Below, piece after piece: positions 51,559-63,504 of a stretch of 64,000 bases of DNA (within the stretch, counting starts at the first letter, position 1; each line of letters starts with the position of its first letter). The notes below the pieces were generated by a model. That model searched no databases. It was not told the DNA's origin and was given only the letters and a program-made list of their open reading frames with translations. Origin of the DNA: Platerodrilus igneus (lineage: Eukaryota; Arthropoda; Insecta; Coleoptera; Lycidae). The position numbers and the translations under genes were made by a program. Location: positions 3,224,001-3,288,000 of the forward strand of contig JARFIW010001491.1 of the NCBI GenBank assembly GCA_036346225.1. The letters are read 5' to 3'.

Positions 51559-53449
51559 AATTTATGCTACGTTGGCTCGTAGCCGTGCGTAACACCAAGA
51601 AGATCAAAGAAATGACCGGTCTCAATCGGAGAGTAGGGGGGGGTTGTAGAAAGCAGACCGACATACAATGTACGCGGCGGTAAGGAGTTTTTACAATACC
51701 TGCAAGAAAAATAGTTAAGCAAACCTGAAAAAAAAGAATAAGCATAGCAGCAATGAAACGTCTAAGTTATTCAGTACTTTGTAGAATGTACATAAAACTG
51801 TTTAGATAAACTATATAATATAACAACGGTAAAAGCAATACAGAAAAATGTTTAGTACAAAGTGAGGTAATATTGGGGAGTAGCAGAAACGTTTCCTCAC
51901 ACACCAATTAAACATAAATCAGATAAAATGTTGACAAAAGATAAATAGATAAGACACAATTGGTGTGAGTAATTTAGTAGTATTGATTTTTCTTTCTTTC
52001 TTTTTTTTTTTCTTATGTTTTAAAGTATCATGCAAGTCTATTGTAGAAAGTATCAGAACGACGAAGATATGGCAAAACAACGGATAGATATTTAAAGTAA
52101 TAATAAGTAGGAAATAGTTCAACTTACAAAAAGTCCTTCAGGAACGCCTCCTTGCATTTGAAGTGTGGGATTCACGAGGTCCTGCACTAGCGAAGCACTT
52201 CACCCTTGACTGTGAGGGTGTTGATGGAATTTCTTACACTTTACACTAATCACACCTACGTATTTCACTAGTGTTAGCAGCAGACATTATCATGCTGATG
52301 GAACTATGTAGCATTGATACATTTCTTGTTAATTCTATTTCCTGAGACAATAATTTCGAAATATTTTGTAACACAAATCAAAAGAAAATGGTAATAAAAA
52401 TTTAGAATCATGAGCTTTCAAGGCACGATGTAATGCATTAAACTAACAGTAACGTGAGGTGTTTTATTTGCTACCTATGGTAACAAAGAAAAATCTAATG
52501 CTTTTGAATAACGAAATTTGCGCAAACAATGATCTATTTTAGATTCTTTGGGGTTAGAAAATTCAGAAACTACAGTATCACTGTATTTAAATAATCCAAA
52601 GTATGCGCTACTCTGAGAAGAAAAAGGACCGCGAAACTAGATCGCACACATAGTTTAAATACCAAAAGACAAAACAACTAAAAAGAACCATAATGGGTAA
52701 AGCACGTGTATCACTAAAGCAAGTCCGTCAAATGTTCCTTAAAACATTTATCTCACAAGAAAAACAACTAAAAACAATTAGTAACGCACACACAGTTCAA
52801 ATATAAAAAGACAAATCAACTAAAAAAACACAATCAATAAAGCAACGCGTATCACTAAGTCAATGTTCCGTAAAACACGCACGTGCGGTCGAGTAAAACA
52901 CGTTCGCCTATAAGGCATCTTTCCTTCAAAGCAATAAGAACTACACTTTCTACAGTTAATATACAATTTCCATTTCACAAGAAAACAACCAAAAACGCAC
53001 CGTGCCCGTTCATGAACAATTCGAAATTTAATCCCGCATTCATTCTCACTATGGTCAAAGTAAAGAAGAAACAGTATTTTTAACGTACTTAATATATCGG
53101 AACACAGAACAGAACTCTCACTATTTTCAAAGCAACAAGGCAACAGTATTTTTCACGTAATTAATATATAGGAACGAAGAACAAACTCCAACTGTCCATC
53201 TGTTTATTCAACTCGTTCTATTACAACCGCTTATCGTATCTTATCTAGACTTGTATATTCACATAAGGAACAAAATTTATATTTACGGCAAGACAAGAAC
53301 GATGCAATCTATTCATTATAACCCGATGCACTCGCCTAAGGAGTTAATAAATATCAAATATAAAAATAGTAATTTGTAGAAATGTATTTATGAATTGAGG
53401 ATAGCGTAAAATGTTAATTGGAAATAGCGTAAAAGGCTAAACTACAAAA
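51559..53449. repeat. Mostly non-coding, with local tandem duplications
   Basis: 52646-52778 and 52788-52895 share CACACA, TTCAAATA, AAAAGACAAA, ACAACTAAAAA, GTATCACTAA and TGTTCC in order (period about 140). 53074-53120 and 53144-53190 share CAGTATTTTT, ACGTA, TTAATATAT and GGAAC (period 70). This may be leader/LTR sequence of the gag element that starts at 53450. No gene seen. Confidence 0.5.
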
Positions 53450-54003
53450 ATGCCCGTTACAATGCAAGCACCAGAACCTTCTGTGTCGGTGATACAACAA
53501 CATGCCTCAGAATTTAAGAATGTCGTGGAATGCGAACGTACGTCAAAGTTCAGAGTAAAACCACCCATCTTTGATGGAAAGTCACCTTGGCAAACATATT
53601 TCAAGCAATTCGAGGCTACCGCAAGAGCTAACGGCTGGAACGGTGAAAGGACAGCCGCGTTGATTGTCGCGTTACGAGTGAGACCTTGAATATCCTACAG
53701 ACCATACCAGACCATGACCAAAGGAGCTACAGGGCCTTAACATCAATGCTGGAAATGAGGTACCACGCTCAAGTGAATAACCGTTACCAACAGGTTAATG
53801 AAAATTTACAAGAGTTTGAAGCAGACATTGCTCGCTTGGCGAGACTAGGCTATCCAACAGCACCTGAAGGCCTTTTAGAGTTGATGGCAGTGTAGCCCTT
53901 CTTTGATGGAATACGCGACGAGGAAATCAAGCAAGTACTACGGCTGGCCCAGCCAAGACTTCGCGTGATGCGTCGGCTCATGCCTTAAAGTTCGAGATTG
54001 CAA
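53450..54003 (+). pseudogene. gag (retrotransposon gag domain)
   Basis: The frame starts MPVTMQAPEPSVSVIQQHAS and has KPPIFDGKSPWQTYFKQFEA and ANGWNGERTAALIVALRVRP. A shift near 53686 leads to LNILQTIPDHDQRSYRALTS, MLEMRYHAQ, NENLQEFEADIARLARLGYP and TAPEGLLELMAV. A stop at 53893 is followed by FFDGIRDEEIKQVLRLAQP. It is an unmistakable gag of the gypsy type that has FDG.. and LQEFEADIARL motifs. It would form the capsid. The Cys-knuckle region after KFEIAKK is missing because the deletion starts there. Confidence 0.9.
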
Positions 54004-54017
54004 AGAAGCGACGCATT

Positions 54018-54290
54018 TAATTTGTGGCAAGGTAGGAATTTTGGGAGAGGAGCGGAGCCAAGATGACATCAAGACGCAGGAGTTTGGGTTTTCTAAAGGG
54101 TGACCGCGTTTTGCTATACAGCCCAAGACGGAGGGTTGCGCTGTCGCGAAAGTTGCAAAAACATTGGGAGGGCCTGAACGAATTTGTATAAAGGATCGAC
54201 AATGTAGTATATCGGATTCGTAAGCTCCCAAAAAGAAAAAATATAGGAGTGTGCTTTAACCGGTTAGCACTCTACGATAGCGATGACGCC
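54018..54290 (+). pseudogene. Integrase C-terminal domain
   Basis: The reading gives FLKGDRVLLYSPRRRVALS, RKLQKHWEGL and VYRIRKLPKRK, then FNRLALYDSDD. This is the SH3-like/chromatin-side C-terminus of gypsy integrases (GDxVWLYxPRRxxGxSPKLxxxWxGP). A stop interrupts it near 54190. The catalytic core is absent. The final part (from 54249) shares one open frame with the macrodomain start. Confidence 0.85.
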
Positions 54291-54422
54291 GGTACTGATG
54301 ATGAACGGCAAACAAACAGTTACGCTCGTGAGGATGAACGAAAGTCTGTGCCGAGCTATGATTGGTTTATGTTTCTGTACAGCGGCACAGGCAAAGCGAG
54401 ATTTGGGGTCACAGACGAGAGT

Positions 54423-54769
54423 CAAGGTGACTTATTCGATGTGCCATCGGAATACTCCCTGGCACATTGCGTAGCGGCGAACCTTGATTATGTCCCGACG
54501 ACTTGCTCAGATGTTTAAAAATAAATTTGGTGGTCTAGATCAACTTCGTCAACAACAATGAGAGGTTGAAGAGACCTTACGGATAAAGGGCATGTACTAT
54601 TTGATGTCTAAGCAATAGCCTTCTGGTAAATCGGATTACCATAATCTGTGGAAGGCGTTAGTGTATTTCAAGGTTCAGATTATTGAATTTGAAGACAAGA
54701 AGTTGGTATGAAATATGCTAGAGGCACATTTTCAGAAAACCTGTGTCCAGATTTTGGTTTGTGGTTGCA
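54423..54769 (+). pseudogene. TARG1/OARD1-like ADP-ribose macrodomain, degenerate
   Basis: The frame 54249-54518, which begins in integrase, ends with QGDLFDVPSEYSLAHCVAA, the N-terminal core of TARG1-type macrodomains (GDLFxxPxxxSLAHC). After a one-base shift near 54487 the reading continues MSRRLAQMFKNKFGGLDQL, then GMYYLMSK, SDYHNLWKALVYFK and EDKKLV, then NMLEAHFQKTCVQILVC, all in family order. TARG1 removes ADP-ribose from Glu/Asp using Lys84 and Asp125. The Lys equivalent is kept (MSK), but about 20 residues holding the GCGLD loop are deleted between KKLV and NMLE, and three stops are present, so this copy is dead. Confidence 0.8.
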
Positions 54770-54914
54770 ATATAAACAGTACCGTGCCTGCTACGAAAAA
54801 TGTTGACTGCTATTTCTATTAACATGGAAACTACAGAAATGGTTTCGACTGTACTTACTCCCACAGGGACTTCCAACGTCCGGGTTACAGAGTGTTATGG
54901 CATAGAACAGCTTT

Positions 54915-54926
54915 GAGAAGGGGGCG
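54915..54926 (+). promoter_or_regulatory. Possible polypurine tract before a 3' LTR
   Basis: GAGAAGGGGGCGA is followed by TGTTGCACC, which could start an LTR. No second copy of that LTR was found in the window. Confidence 0.4.
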
Positions 54927-54929
54927 ATG

Positions 54930-56570
54930 TTGCACCAATTGGTTTTCCGCTGACCAGAATAATTACATTAGAACATAAACAAAGCGTTTGTACACAAAAG
55001 AAGATTGATAGGTGTCTGCGGCATCTATCTCTAGATGGTTTCGATTGACAGGTACAAGCGGTTTGCATTTAAGGGTTATTTATTTTACAATAAGAAATAT
55101 CGAGACTGTTATTTGCATAATTTCTAGTATGCTCTCAAAATAAGTAGTACAGCTTAATAGATATAAATAGCCGTCAAGAGGTTTTGACATTCAGTTCTGA
55201 TTGAAGCTTTGACTACAATATGTTCCAGTTTAACGCTTTGAAAGATGTGATATAGATTACTGTTAATATAAATTACTGTAGTGATAATATAAATCAATGA
55301 TTAATGCTTCTATAATTAATTATATTGCTTCTATAGTAATTTAGAAGACAGCATCATGGTGTAAGGAAGAAAATACTTGTACTGTTAGCGACTAGCTAAA
55401 ATTAAATTGTTGGGAGAGCTTTTAGCAAATTCCATTGTAACTACAAGTTGTTGAAAAGGCTTATATAATCGTTTGAAAATAAATAACAGTTTTCATTACA
55501 CTATTCACCAAAGACAAAATACGTGGACGACTATTAGGATAATTAAGTGTCAAAACTCATCAGGATGTGATAAAAGTTTTTTATTATGGCGATATTTTTC
55601 GTCACATGAGCCTTGGTAAAAACAGATATTCCGTCAAAACTGAAAAGTGCACCACCAGGATCAAGGACAAATGTACGATTAATTGTATAAAATAAATGGA
55701 GTTCAAAACAAGCGATGGACTCTTACCTGGTATTTTGTCTGTGTCTGCAGAAAGTAAGACAATTTGCGGGTTTGCACGTAGCTGTTTCGTAGCAGTATTT
55801 CCTACCCTTGTTATGGTTTCAGTTGAAATGTTAGCGTTTCGCAGACCTTTTGTTTGTAGGTGTATTAATTAGGTTAGAGGCTTCTTTAGATAGAGGTCGT
55901 GAAGATAATTCTATCGAATATATTATTTCTACCACAAGTATTTTTCATGGCATAACAAAGAAGTTGAAAAATAACCCGGGTTCGCTTTCAGACTCGGTAA
56001 ATTTAAATAAGTTTACGACGTTTTTTAATAAGGAATTTTCTGTAGAATTTGGTTTTTAAGTTGCGGAGGTTTGTTGAAAAGTGACGAAAATTTTTAGAAA
56101 CAAGTTTTGGTGGTATGTTCAGAAGTTGTTCAAGCTTGATCATATGTAATTCAGTTAAATGGAGTCCAATCATTAAGATTAAGAGGGTCCGATAGTACTA
56201 AATGAAGGTGTGGTAGCCTTATAGCCGAAGAGGTCTCTATAATGTCGGAGACTTTCATGGCGGGGTTGTGGTTAATAATATGAGTAACAAATATAGACAT
56301 TAAAAGCTAACCAAGTCGATGTTTCGGCCACTTTGTAAGAAACGTCACCACGACAGGACATGGACACTACTCAAAACGTACAGACACACGCTCAATTAGT
56401 AAAATATACAGTTTGCGTTGCGGCGTACTTAGGTCACTTTCTAGAGTGAGGTAAGTTGGAAACCTTCACCTTTGTTAATGTTGTTGGACTCTTTTATAGA
56501 TTTCAGTTTTTCTAATTTTTCTACTAGAGACAAAAGATATTTTGATTATAAATTTTTTTTCCATTTCGAA
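54930..56570. other. No recognised gene; may include a 3' LTR
   Basis: AT-rich. ORF 55850-56059 (69 codons, MFVGVLIRLEASLDRGRED...) is unrecognised. Nothing else supported. Confidence 0.35.
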
Positions 56571-58159
56571 TGGACCTGCACCTTGCCGAAGTTCTAGATT
56601 ACTAGAACAGGTGAAAGGGGCCTGCGTGTTCTAATGAGCTAAAGAGACAAACTACAGGTCCAACCAAAGTAGTAAGATCTTTAGTGAGAAACCAGACTAA
56701 GACAGGTCCCCGAAAGAGGGCAGCGGCTCTTTCAATACTTAGATTGGCAGAAACCATGTGGTGCTACAGACGTATGATGAAGATATCATGGACAGACAAA
56801 ATTAAGAACAAAGAGGTACTAAAAATGGTAGGGGAAGAAAGAAATATGTGGAAAACGGTAAAAAAATAGGAGAGATAGGATGATAGGCCACATACTACGG
56901 CGTGAGGGAATAGTGCGGAATATATTAGAAGCAGAGATAGGAAAAAAGAGAAAAAGAGATAGACCTAGGTTAGACTACTGCACACAGATAGTGAAAGATG
57001 TAGGCTGTAGGAATTTCAGGAAAATGTGTAGGCTAGCTCAGAATACAAATCAATGAAGGTACGCTTCCAACCAGTCCGAAGATGGATAAATTAATGACGA
57101 AGAAAGCATCTGTACTTAAACATGATGATTATTATCAGCAACTACAAAAATTGGCAGGGCAATATTCTCGAATAATGTTAATTGTGTGAAAGGATTTACT
57201 AGAAAACTATTATTTAGGTAATTGTCTAACTGTTGGGGGATCTTTGCAGCCACACGCTGCTTAACCCCCTTCACTGAATCTCGGTGGAATAGGACATAAA
57301 ATTAGAAAACAATAGAAGAGGAACCGAGCTGTATACATGCTGTGTGAGAATTTCAGGGAACTGTGTAGGCTATCTCAGAATATAAATAAGTACAGGTACG
57401 TGTCCAACCAGTTTTAAGGCGGAAAACCTAATGACGAAAAAATAAGCGCAGATACATCTGATGATTATTATAAATAACTACAGGTGTTAGTTGTGAAATA
57501 TCTGCAACTAATGTTGACTGTGCGAAAAGATATATCGGAAAAAATATTAAATCGGAAAATGTTTAAGTGCTGGGGGAACTTGGCAGCCACAGACTGCTTA
57601 CCCCCCTTCACAACCACTGAATGTCGGAGAAATAGGGTTTATAATTGTAAAACAATAGAAGGGGACCGAACTGCATCTAACAGGAAAGAACTGCGCCTAT
57701 GATGAAAGACAACAAACATAGAACAAGAAGAAAATTGTTGAAAGCATATGTGTGGAGCACAGCACGGTATGCCTATGAAATACGGGCAGTCTGAAAAGCA
57801 GACAGAAAAACGGTAGCAGCCTTTGGAAATGCTGTGCTTCATATTTATGAGGATGATAGCATGGACAGACAAAGTTAATAACAAATAGGTTATAGAAATA
57901 GTAGGGGAACAAGGATATCTGGGGAAAAAATAGGAGAAATAGAAGGGCAGAATACGTTGTAAAGCATTTTGAGGGAAGAGTATGGGATATATTACAAGCA
58001 GAGATAGGAAAAAAGAGGGTGATGTTGACCTAGATCAGATAGTGATAGATGCAGACTGTGCAAATTGCAGGGAAATCTGAAGGTTAATTCAGGATGGGAA
58101 ACAATGATGGCACGCGTCTAACCAGTTCCAGGACCGAAGACCTAATGACGATGATGAAA
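56571..58159 (+). mobile_element. Internally deleted LINE derivative, 1.6 kb
   Basis: 56571-56755 matches the LINE leader (60186-60370). At about 56756 it jumps to the RT 3' end (equivalent of 62790: TGGTGCTACAGACGTATGATG) and continues through the 3' tail modules to GACGATGATGAAAT at 58159. Endonuclease and nearly all of RT are gone. The frames 56684-56869 and 57484-57702 are not genes. It carries no SINE at the site where the two other copies do (about 57597-57612). Confidence 0.8.
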
Positions 58160-60185
58160 TTTTATTTAGTCGAAATTGATAATATAACCTATCTTATACT
58201 ATTCATGCAATGCTGAACGACTGTACTGACTGGCCTTGAAATACAATTTTTTATCCTAATTCTGGTCTGTACCGATCCACCTGCATTCCTGATGTATACT
58301 ATACAGTTAGAAGATAATGTTATGTATGCCTGGGGCTTTTAAATTGTTTGTGCGGTTTTTATGGAATGGCAGAAATTTGTGGCATTTTAATGGCAAGTTT
58401 ACAAATGATTTTGATGTGTTTTCGTAGAATATTCCCAATGCGGTCGGTTACTTCAAGTACATATATAAGGACACTGGATTGATTATGGCGATAAAAAAGT
58501 AATGAAATTACTAGCAGCTTCTTTGGTCTTTCTTATAAAGTTAAAAAAACTAATTTAAATAGCTTCAATTGTATGAAGTTACACGGAGCAGAAGAAGAAA
58601 TTTATGAAGCTAAAAATTCGGAATATTATACTTGGGAGACCAAAATGGCAGTATGACTTGTAGTAGACTAACATTTAGAAGATTAAAAGAATAAGATTTG
58701 ATATGTAGATACGAGATTAAAAATGACACTATTATAGGCGCGGAAAAACATAATAATTATTTAGGTAGGTATGCCGGCAAGTCAATACCCCAGAAAAAAG
58801 ACTATTATTATTATTATTATTAAATTATTGAAATCGAAAAATGAGCTTGCATAAGATACGGAGTGACTGAAAAGCAGTAGTCAGAAAAAACAAACAGAAA
58901 TAGGAGATCCGATGGTATAAATAGGGAAGAAAAAATAAGAGAAGATCGATTGATTAGCTGCTACGAGACTATTTGGTAATACGAATAACAATATTTCCAC
59001 CTCATAAAAACACAATATAAAGACTTCAAATCTACGTGATGAGATGCACTAGATATACAATGGAACGTAGGCTCAAGAACTATCGTATCCAAAAGCAGCT
59101 ACATAGAATTCAATTAAGAGACAAATTCTAGAAAAAGTCACCAAAGTAGGGCCATTTGTGAAGAAACTAAATCCAATATTAAAAGGTATAATAATACCTG
59201 AGAGGAAGATCTGTATAGGATAAATGATGAACAGTGTCAACAGCTACAAAACAAAAAATCTATGTATAGAATCGAGAAGATTAAAAACAAAGTAGTTACA
59301 ATCTCATATACAAAAGAACGAAGTTGATCAGCACAAGAGCCGGGAAAAAGGACGAATTATGGACCTGAAAGCAAAAATTGGTAAACTTTAATTTTAAAGA
59401 GAGAAGTGTTACAAAAATGAAAATAATATGTTGAAAATCTATACAACGCTGATGGACATTCTCATAAACTAAATTTTGAAATTGAAGTAGAAATGTTTGA
59501 TCATGCACTTATACCTGATAGTGGTAAATATAAAAAAAGACAACACACATACATCAAAAATAGAGATGGGGGAGGGCATTAAATACCACCCAAGAAAATT
59601 AAGAAACCAAATACAATAGTTTGTATAAAATCTATATCAAAATAACAAGATGAAAACGTGAACGAAAGATGGAATGTAAGTCAAAGGTAACAAAGAACGT
59701 CAAACGATAGAGAGATAAGTAGGTAATAAAAGAAATGGTACGATAATGAACACCAGAATGAGGCCGCTGAACATATTAACGAATTTGAAAAACAAGATAC
59801 CTTTAAACTTACAAAAAAAACAATAAACTGGTTCTTCAACTTGGCCCAAAGAAAAAGCAAACGAAATAATCAAACACTTAGTGAAAATTTAAAAAAAGTT
59901 ACATGAAAATTAAAAAACCAGAAATTATTATTGAAAAAAAACGAGAATAAGGTGGTAATGACAATCGAAAGAAAGAACTTACAACAAAAAGACAATTCGA
60001 CGTACCTGAAGTCTATGGTAAACAGACGCATGTGTTGTGAGAAGAAAAGAAAAGTCACGTATTACAATGACCAACAAGGGAAAGATGACCTGTAGAACAC
60101 CAAATACATTATGAAAAAGGTTCGTTAAATGTTTTATGTGGAGTGTAGCTTTGTATGTACGTATATGAGACTTACCATTGTGAAC
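58160..60185 (+). other. A-rich region with faint LINE-linker-like coding remnants
   Basis: An (ATT)n run at 58801-58825. Between about 59380 and 60060 the plus strand reads FEIEVEMFDHALIPDSGKYK, then KWYDNEHQNEAAEHINEFEK and FFNLAQRKSKRNNQTLSENL between stops, in the style of the KWFDDEC linker before a LINE RT. Too degraded to classify. Confidence 0.35.
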
Positions 60186-60601
60186 GGACCTGCACCTTGA
60201 CGAAGTTCTAAAATACTAGAACAAGTAGAATGGCTTGCGCGTTTCAATGAGCTAAAAAACCGAACTATAGGTTTAACCAAATTAGTGGGGTCTTTAGTGA
60301 GGAACCAGACTAAAACAGGTCTCCGAAAGACCGCAGCAGTTTTTTCGGTACTTAAAGTGACAAAGACCATAGGGGTCGGTATGACATTCTAAGACACACT
60401 ACTGCGATGTGGAAAGCAACGGGAAACCACCCATTACCTCCCAAGTACACTGCGTACAGAAATTGTTAGTAAACATGATGGCGTCCTCTGGGGTAAAAAA
60501 TTCCGGAGATAAAATAGTCCCCCATTCGGATCTCCGGGAAAGGACTACTTCGGGGAATTTGATCCGAAAGTATAGAAAAAGATCTGTGAACATTCTGCGA
60601 G

Positions 60602-61250
60602 TCGGAGAGTGGAATGTCTGAAGTATGAAACAAGTAAGCAAGCTAGAGAACCTGAAACGAAATGGATAGGTTACCACTAGACATAGTAGGAATCAGTGAA
60701 GTCCGCTGGCCAGAGACGGGGGATTTTTGGAGTGGAGTCTTCAGGGTAATTCATACAGGATCAGAGGAAGCAAATTTGGGTGTGGGGATAGTTATGCGAA
60801 AAAAGATAGGACGACGTGTAGAAAACTACTTACAAAAAAACGAAAGAGTACTCATGGTTAGATTTGAATCTAAACCGGTAAATACAGTAATAATACAAGT
60901 ATACATGCGATCTACAAAGATACCGAAGACATACTAAGATACGTAAAAGGACATGCAAATTTAATAATTACGGAGGATTTTAATACAGTGGTATGTGAGG
61001 GTAGGGAAGGTGCGATTGTAGGTTTATTGGGTTTAGGCACGAGAATTGACAGAGAAAATAGGCTGGTAGAATTTTGCGACAAGAACAACTTAACCATAGC
61101 AAATACATTATTTCAACATCATGCCAGAGGACGATACACGTGGAAGATACCAGGAGATATAGGAGGATATTAAATAGATTACATTATTGTTAGAAATCAA
61201 GTAAAAGACTGTAAAAGCTACCCGGAAGCAGAGACCACAACATCGTAATT
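60602..61250 (+). pseudogene. LINE APE endonuclease
   Basis: VGEWNV (GTWN-type start) is followed by a stop, then frame 60662-60937 has LDIVGISEVRWPETGDFW (catalytic Glu), FRVIHTGSEEAN, VGIVMRKKIGRRVEN and NTVIIQVYM. After a shift the GDFN block is EDFN near 60973, then frame 60988-61173 has NRLVEFCDKNNLTIANTLFQ and GRYTWKIPGD. DYIIVRNQVKDCKSYP and a remnant of the terminal DH block end near 61250. At least three disabling changes. Confidence 0.85.
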
Positions 61251-61565
61251 ATGAAGACCGCACTTAAATTTAAAAATCTGAAAAAGAGGAACGACAAAAG
61301 GCACTTTGACTTTGATAAGCTAAAAGATATCCACGAAAGATTTGGAAAAAAGTCAAATGAATTGCTGAAAAATATCGGGAAATTTTCTGACACTAAGGAA
61401 GTAGAAACAGAATGGAATCACATTAAATCTAGCTTAGACATGGTAGCCAGAGATATTCTGGGGTACACACAAAAAGAAAATAAGAAACCATGGATAACAA
61501 AGGATATCCTGAATTTAATAGAAGAAAGACGAAAATACAAAAATAGATCAGACGAAACAGGATAA
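61251..61565 (+). pseudogene. LINE linker region between endonuclease and RT
   Basis: 104 codons: MKTALKFKNLKKRNDKRHFD, ERFGKKSNELLKNIGKF, ARDILGYTQKENKKPWITKD and ILNLIEERRKYKNRSDET. It corresponds to the KxPWxTxEIxxLIEERRKYKN spacer of this LINE type. The frame ends at a stop at 61563. Confidence 0.8.
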
Positions 61566-61879
61566 CAGAGCTACAAAGCCATAAAATGAAAAATTATTCG
61601 CAACTGCAAGAAAACTAAAGAACAATGGATTGATGAAAAGTGCAAAGAGGTACAAACTAAGATGGAAATAGGAAAGACAGGCGAAGCATACTAATTAATT
61701 AGAATAAATTTTAGGGATATAAAAACATATAGCAAAAATATAGGGGAAGCGGGAGGAAACGTCATTATAGAAAATGTACAGAATGTAGCTAGATGGCAGA
61801 AATATATAGGGAATTTATATTCAGGAGAGAAACTAACAGCATTAGAACATGAATCAGACATTGAAAATGATGACCTGGG

Positions 61880-62793
61880 ATATCCTATACTTAGAGATGA
61901 GTATGAATTAGCATTAAAAGGTCTGAAAAATGGTAAGGCGCCGAATACAAATAAGGTGCAAGCAGAAACTCTAAAAGCCGCTGGACAAGTTAACAGAACG
62001 TCTCTTCCGACTTATAAGCTATATGTATGAGACAGGCAAGATACCCAAATGTTTAAAAAAAAATAGAGGCGCAGATAGATGTGAAAATTTTCGAACAATA
62101 AGTTTGACAGCACACGTTTCAAAAATATTAACTAGAATTGTACAAAGACGAATGGAAAACGAGCTGAAGAAATACTGGGAGAAGATCAATTTGGGTTTAG
62201 GCGAAACATGGGAACGCGGTTTAGCTCTGAGGGTGATAATGGAGAAAACAATAAAGAAGGGGGAAAACGTATATATGGGGTTTGTAGATCTGGAAAAAAG
62301 CATTCGACAATGTAAAATGGAAAAAATGTTTGAAATACTCAAAAAGATTGGAATGAGTTTTAGGGATAGACGGATAGTACATTGCTTATACAGAGAGCAA
62401 ACAGCCGTAACAGAATTAGAGCAAGAAAGTAGAGAAGTAAATATTAGGAAAGGGGTGAGACAGGAATGTGCCTTATCTCCATTAATTTTTAATTTATACA
62501 TAGAAGAGGCAATTAATACTGTCAAATGCAGAAAGACATTTGGAATTACTATGCTTAGATTTGCAAATGATATAACGCAAGAAGGGAAAAACACAAAAGA
62601 TATAAAACAAAGATTAGCACAAAGTCGTGCTGCATTTAACAAGCAAAAACAACTACTGTGTTCAAAGACAACAAACATAGAAACAAGAAAAAGATTGCTT
62701 AAGATATATGTGTGGAGCACAGCACTGTATGGTTGTGAATCCTGGACAGTAGGGGAAGCAGACAATAAAAAGATAGAAGCCCTTGAAATGTAG
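61880..62793 (+). pseudogene. LINE reverse transcriptase, active-site segment deleted
   Basis: 61880-62022 gives GYPILRDEYELALKGLKNGK (out of frame). Frame 62023-62793 (256 codons) has CENFRTISLTAHVSKILTRI, GENVYMGFVDLEKSI (FVDxxKAFD block with Ala-Phe-Asp lost), VRQECALSPLIFNLYIEEAI, MLRFANDI, then directly TQEGKNTKDIKQRLAQSRAA and IYVWSTALYGCESWTVGEAD. FADD is FAND here. The roughly 70 residues that follow it in the minus-strand copy are missing in frame, so the ORF survives but cannot be active. Confidence 0.85.
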
Positions 62794-63504
62794 TGCTACA
62801 GACGTATGATGAAGATATGATGGACAGACAAAGTTAATAACAAAGAGGTACTAGAAATGCTAGGGGAAATAAGAAATATGTGGAAAACAGTAAAAAATAG
62901 GAAAGATAGGATGATAGGCCACATACTAAGACGTGAGGAAAAACTGCGGAATACATTAGAAGCAGAGATAGGAAAAAAGAGAAGTAGAGGTAGACCTAGG
63001 TGACTAAGACCTAGGTGACTACTGCACACAGATAGTGAAAGATGTAAGCTGTGAGAATTTCAGGGAAATGTGTAGGCTAGCTCAGATTAGAAATCAATGG
63101 AGGTACGCTTCCAACAAGTCGCAAGATGGAAAAACTAATGACAAAAATAAGAACTGTACTTAAACATGGTGATAATTATAAAAAAAAAACCACAGATGTT
63201 GGTTTTGCAATACTCTCAACTAATGTTAATTGTGGGAAAGGATTTACTAAAAAACTATTAGGCTAAATCAGAAATAAGCTGAGGTACAAGTCCAACCAGT
63301 TTGAAGACGTAAAACTGAATGACAAAAAAATAAGTGCTCTTAAATCTGATGATCATTATAAACATCTACAGGTTTTGGTTGTGAAATGTTTTCAACTAAT
63401 GTCGATCGTGCGAAAGGGTAAATTGGAAAAACTATTAATTCAACAAGGTTCAAGTGATGGAGGAACTTAGCAGCCAAAGGCTGCTTACCACCCCTCCACA
63501 TACC

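Larger units (their letters stand above)
53450..54930 (+). mobile_element. LTR element: gag joined to integrase C-terminus and a macrodomain
   Basis: Plus strand: gag (53450-54003), an abrupt switch near 54010, integrase C-terminal domain (54018-54290), an acidic linker, a TARG1-like macrodomain (54423-54769), then a purine tract (54915-54924). Protease, RT, RNase H and the integrase core are deleted. A 5' LTR was not identified. By family a Ty3/gypsy element. Confidence 0.75.
60186..63490 (+). mobile_element. APE/RT LINE, plus-strand copy
   Basis: Leader 60186-60600, endonuclease 60602-61190, linker 61251-61565, RT 61880-62793, 3' tail 62794-63490. It parallels 47713-44296 on the minus strand, and the 3' module continues after the SINE at 63809 beyond the window end. 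Frames are broken at many points. Confidence 0.85.

Noticed and set aside
62019..62765. Minus-strand 248-codon frame
   Set aside because: Complement of the LINE RT frame, Ser/Phe/Leu-rich as expected for an antisense shadow.
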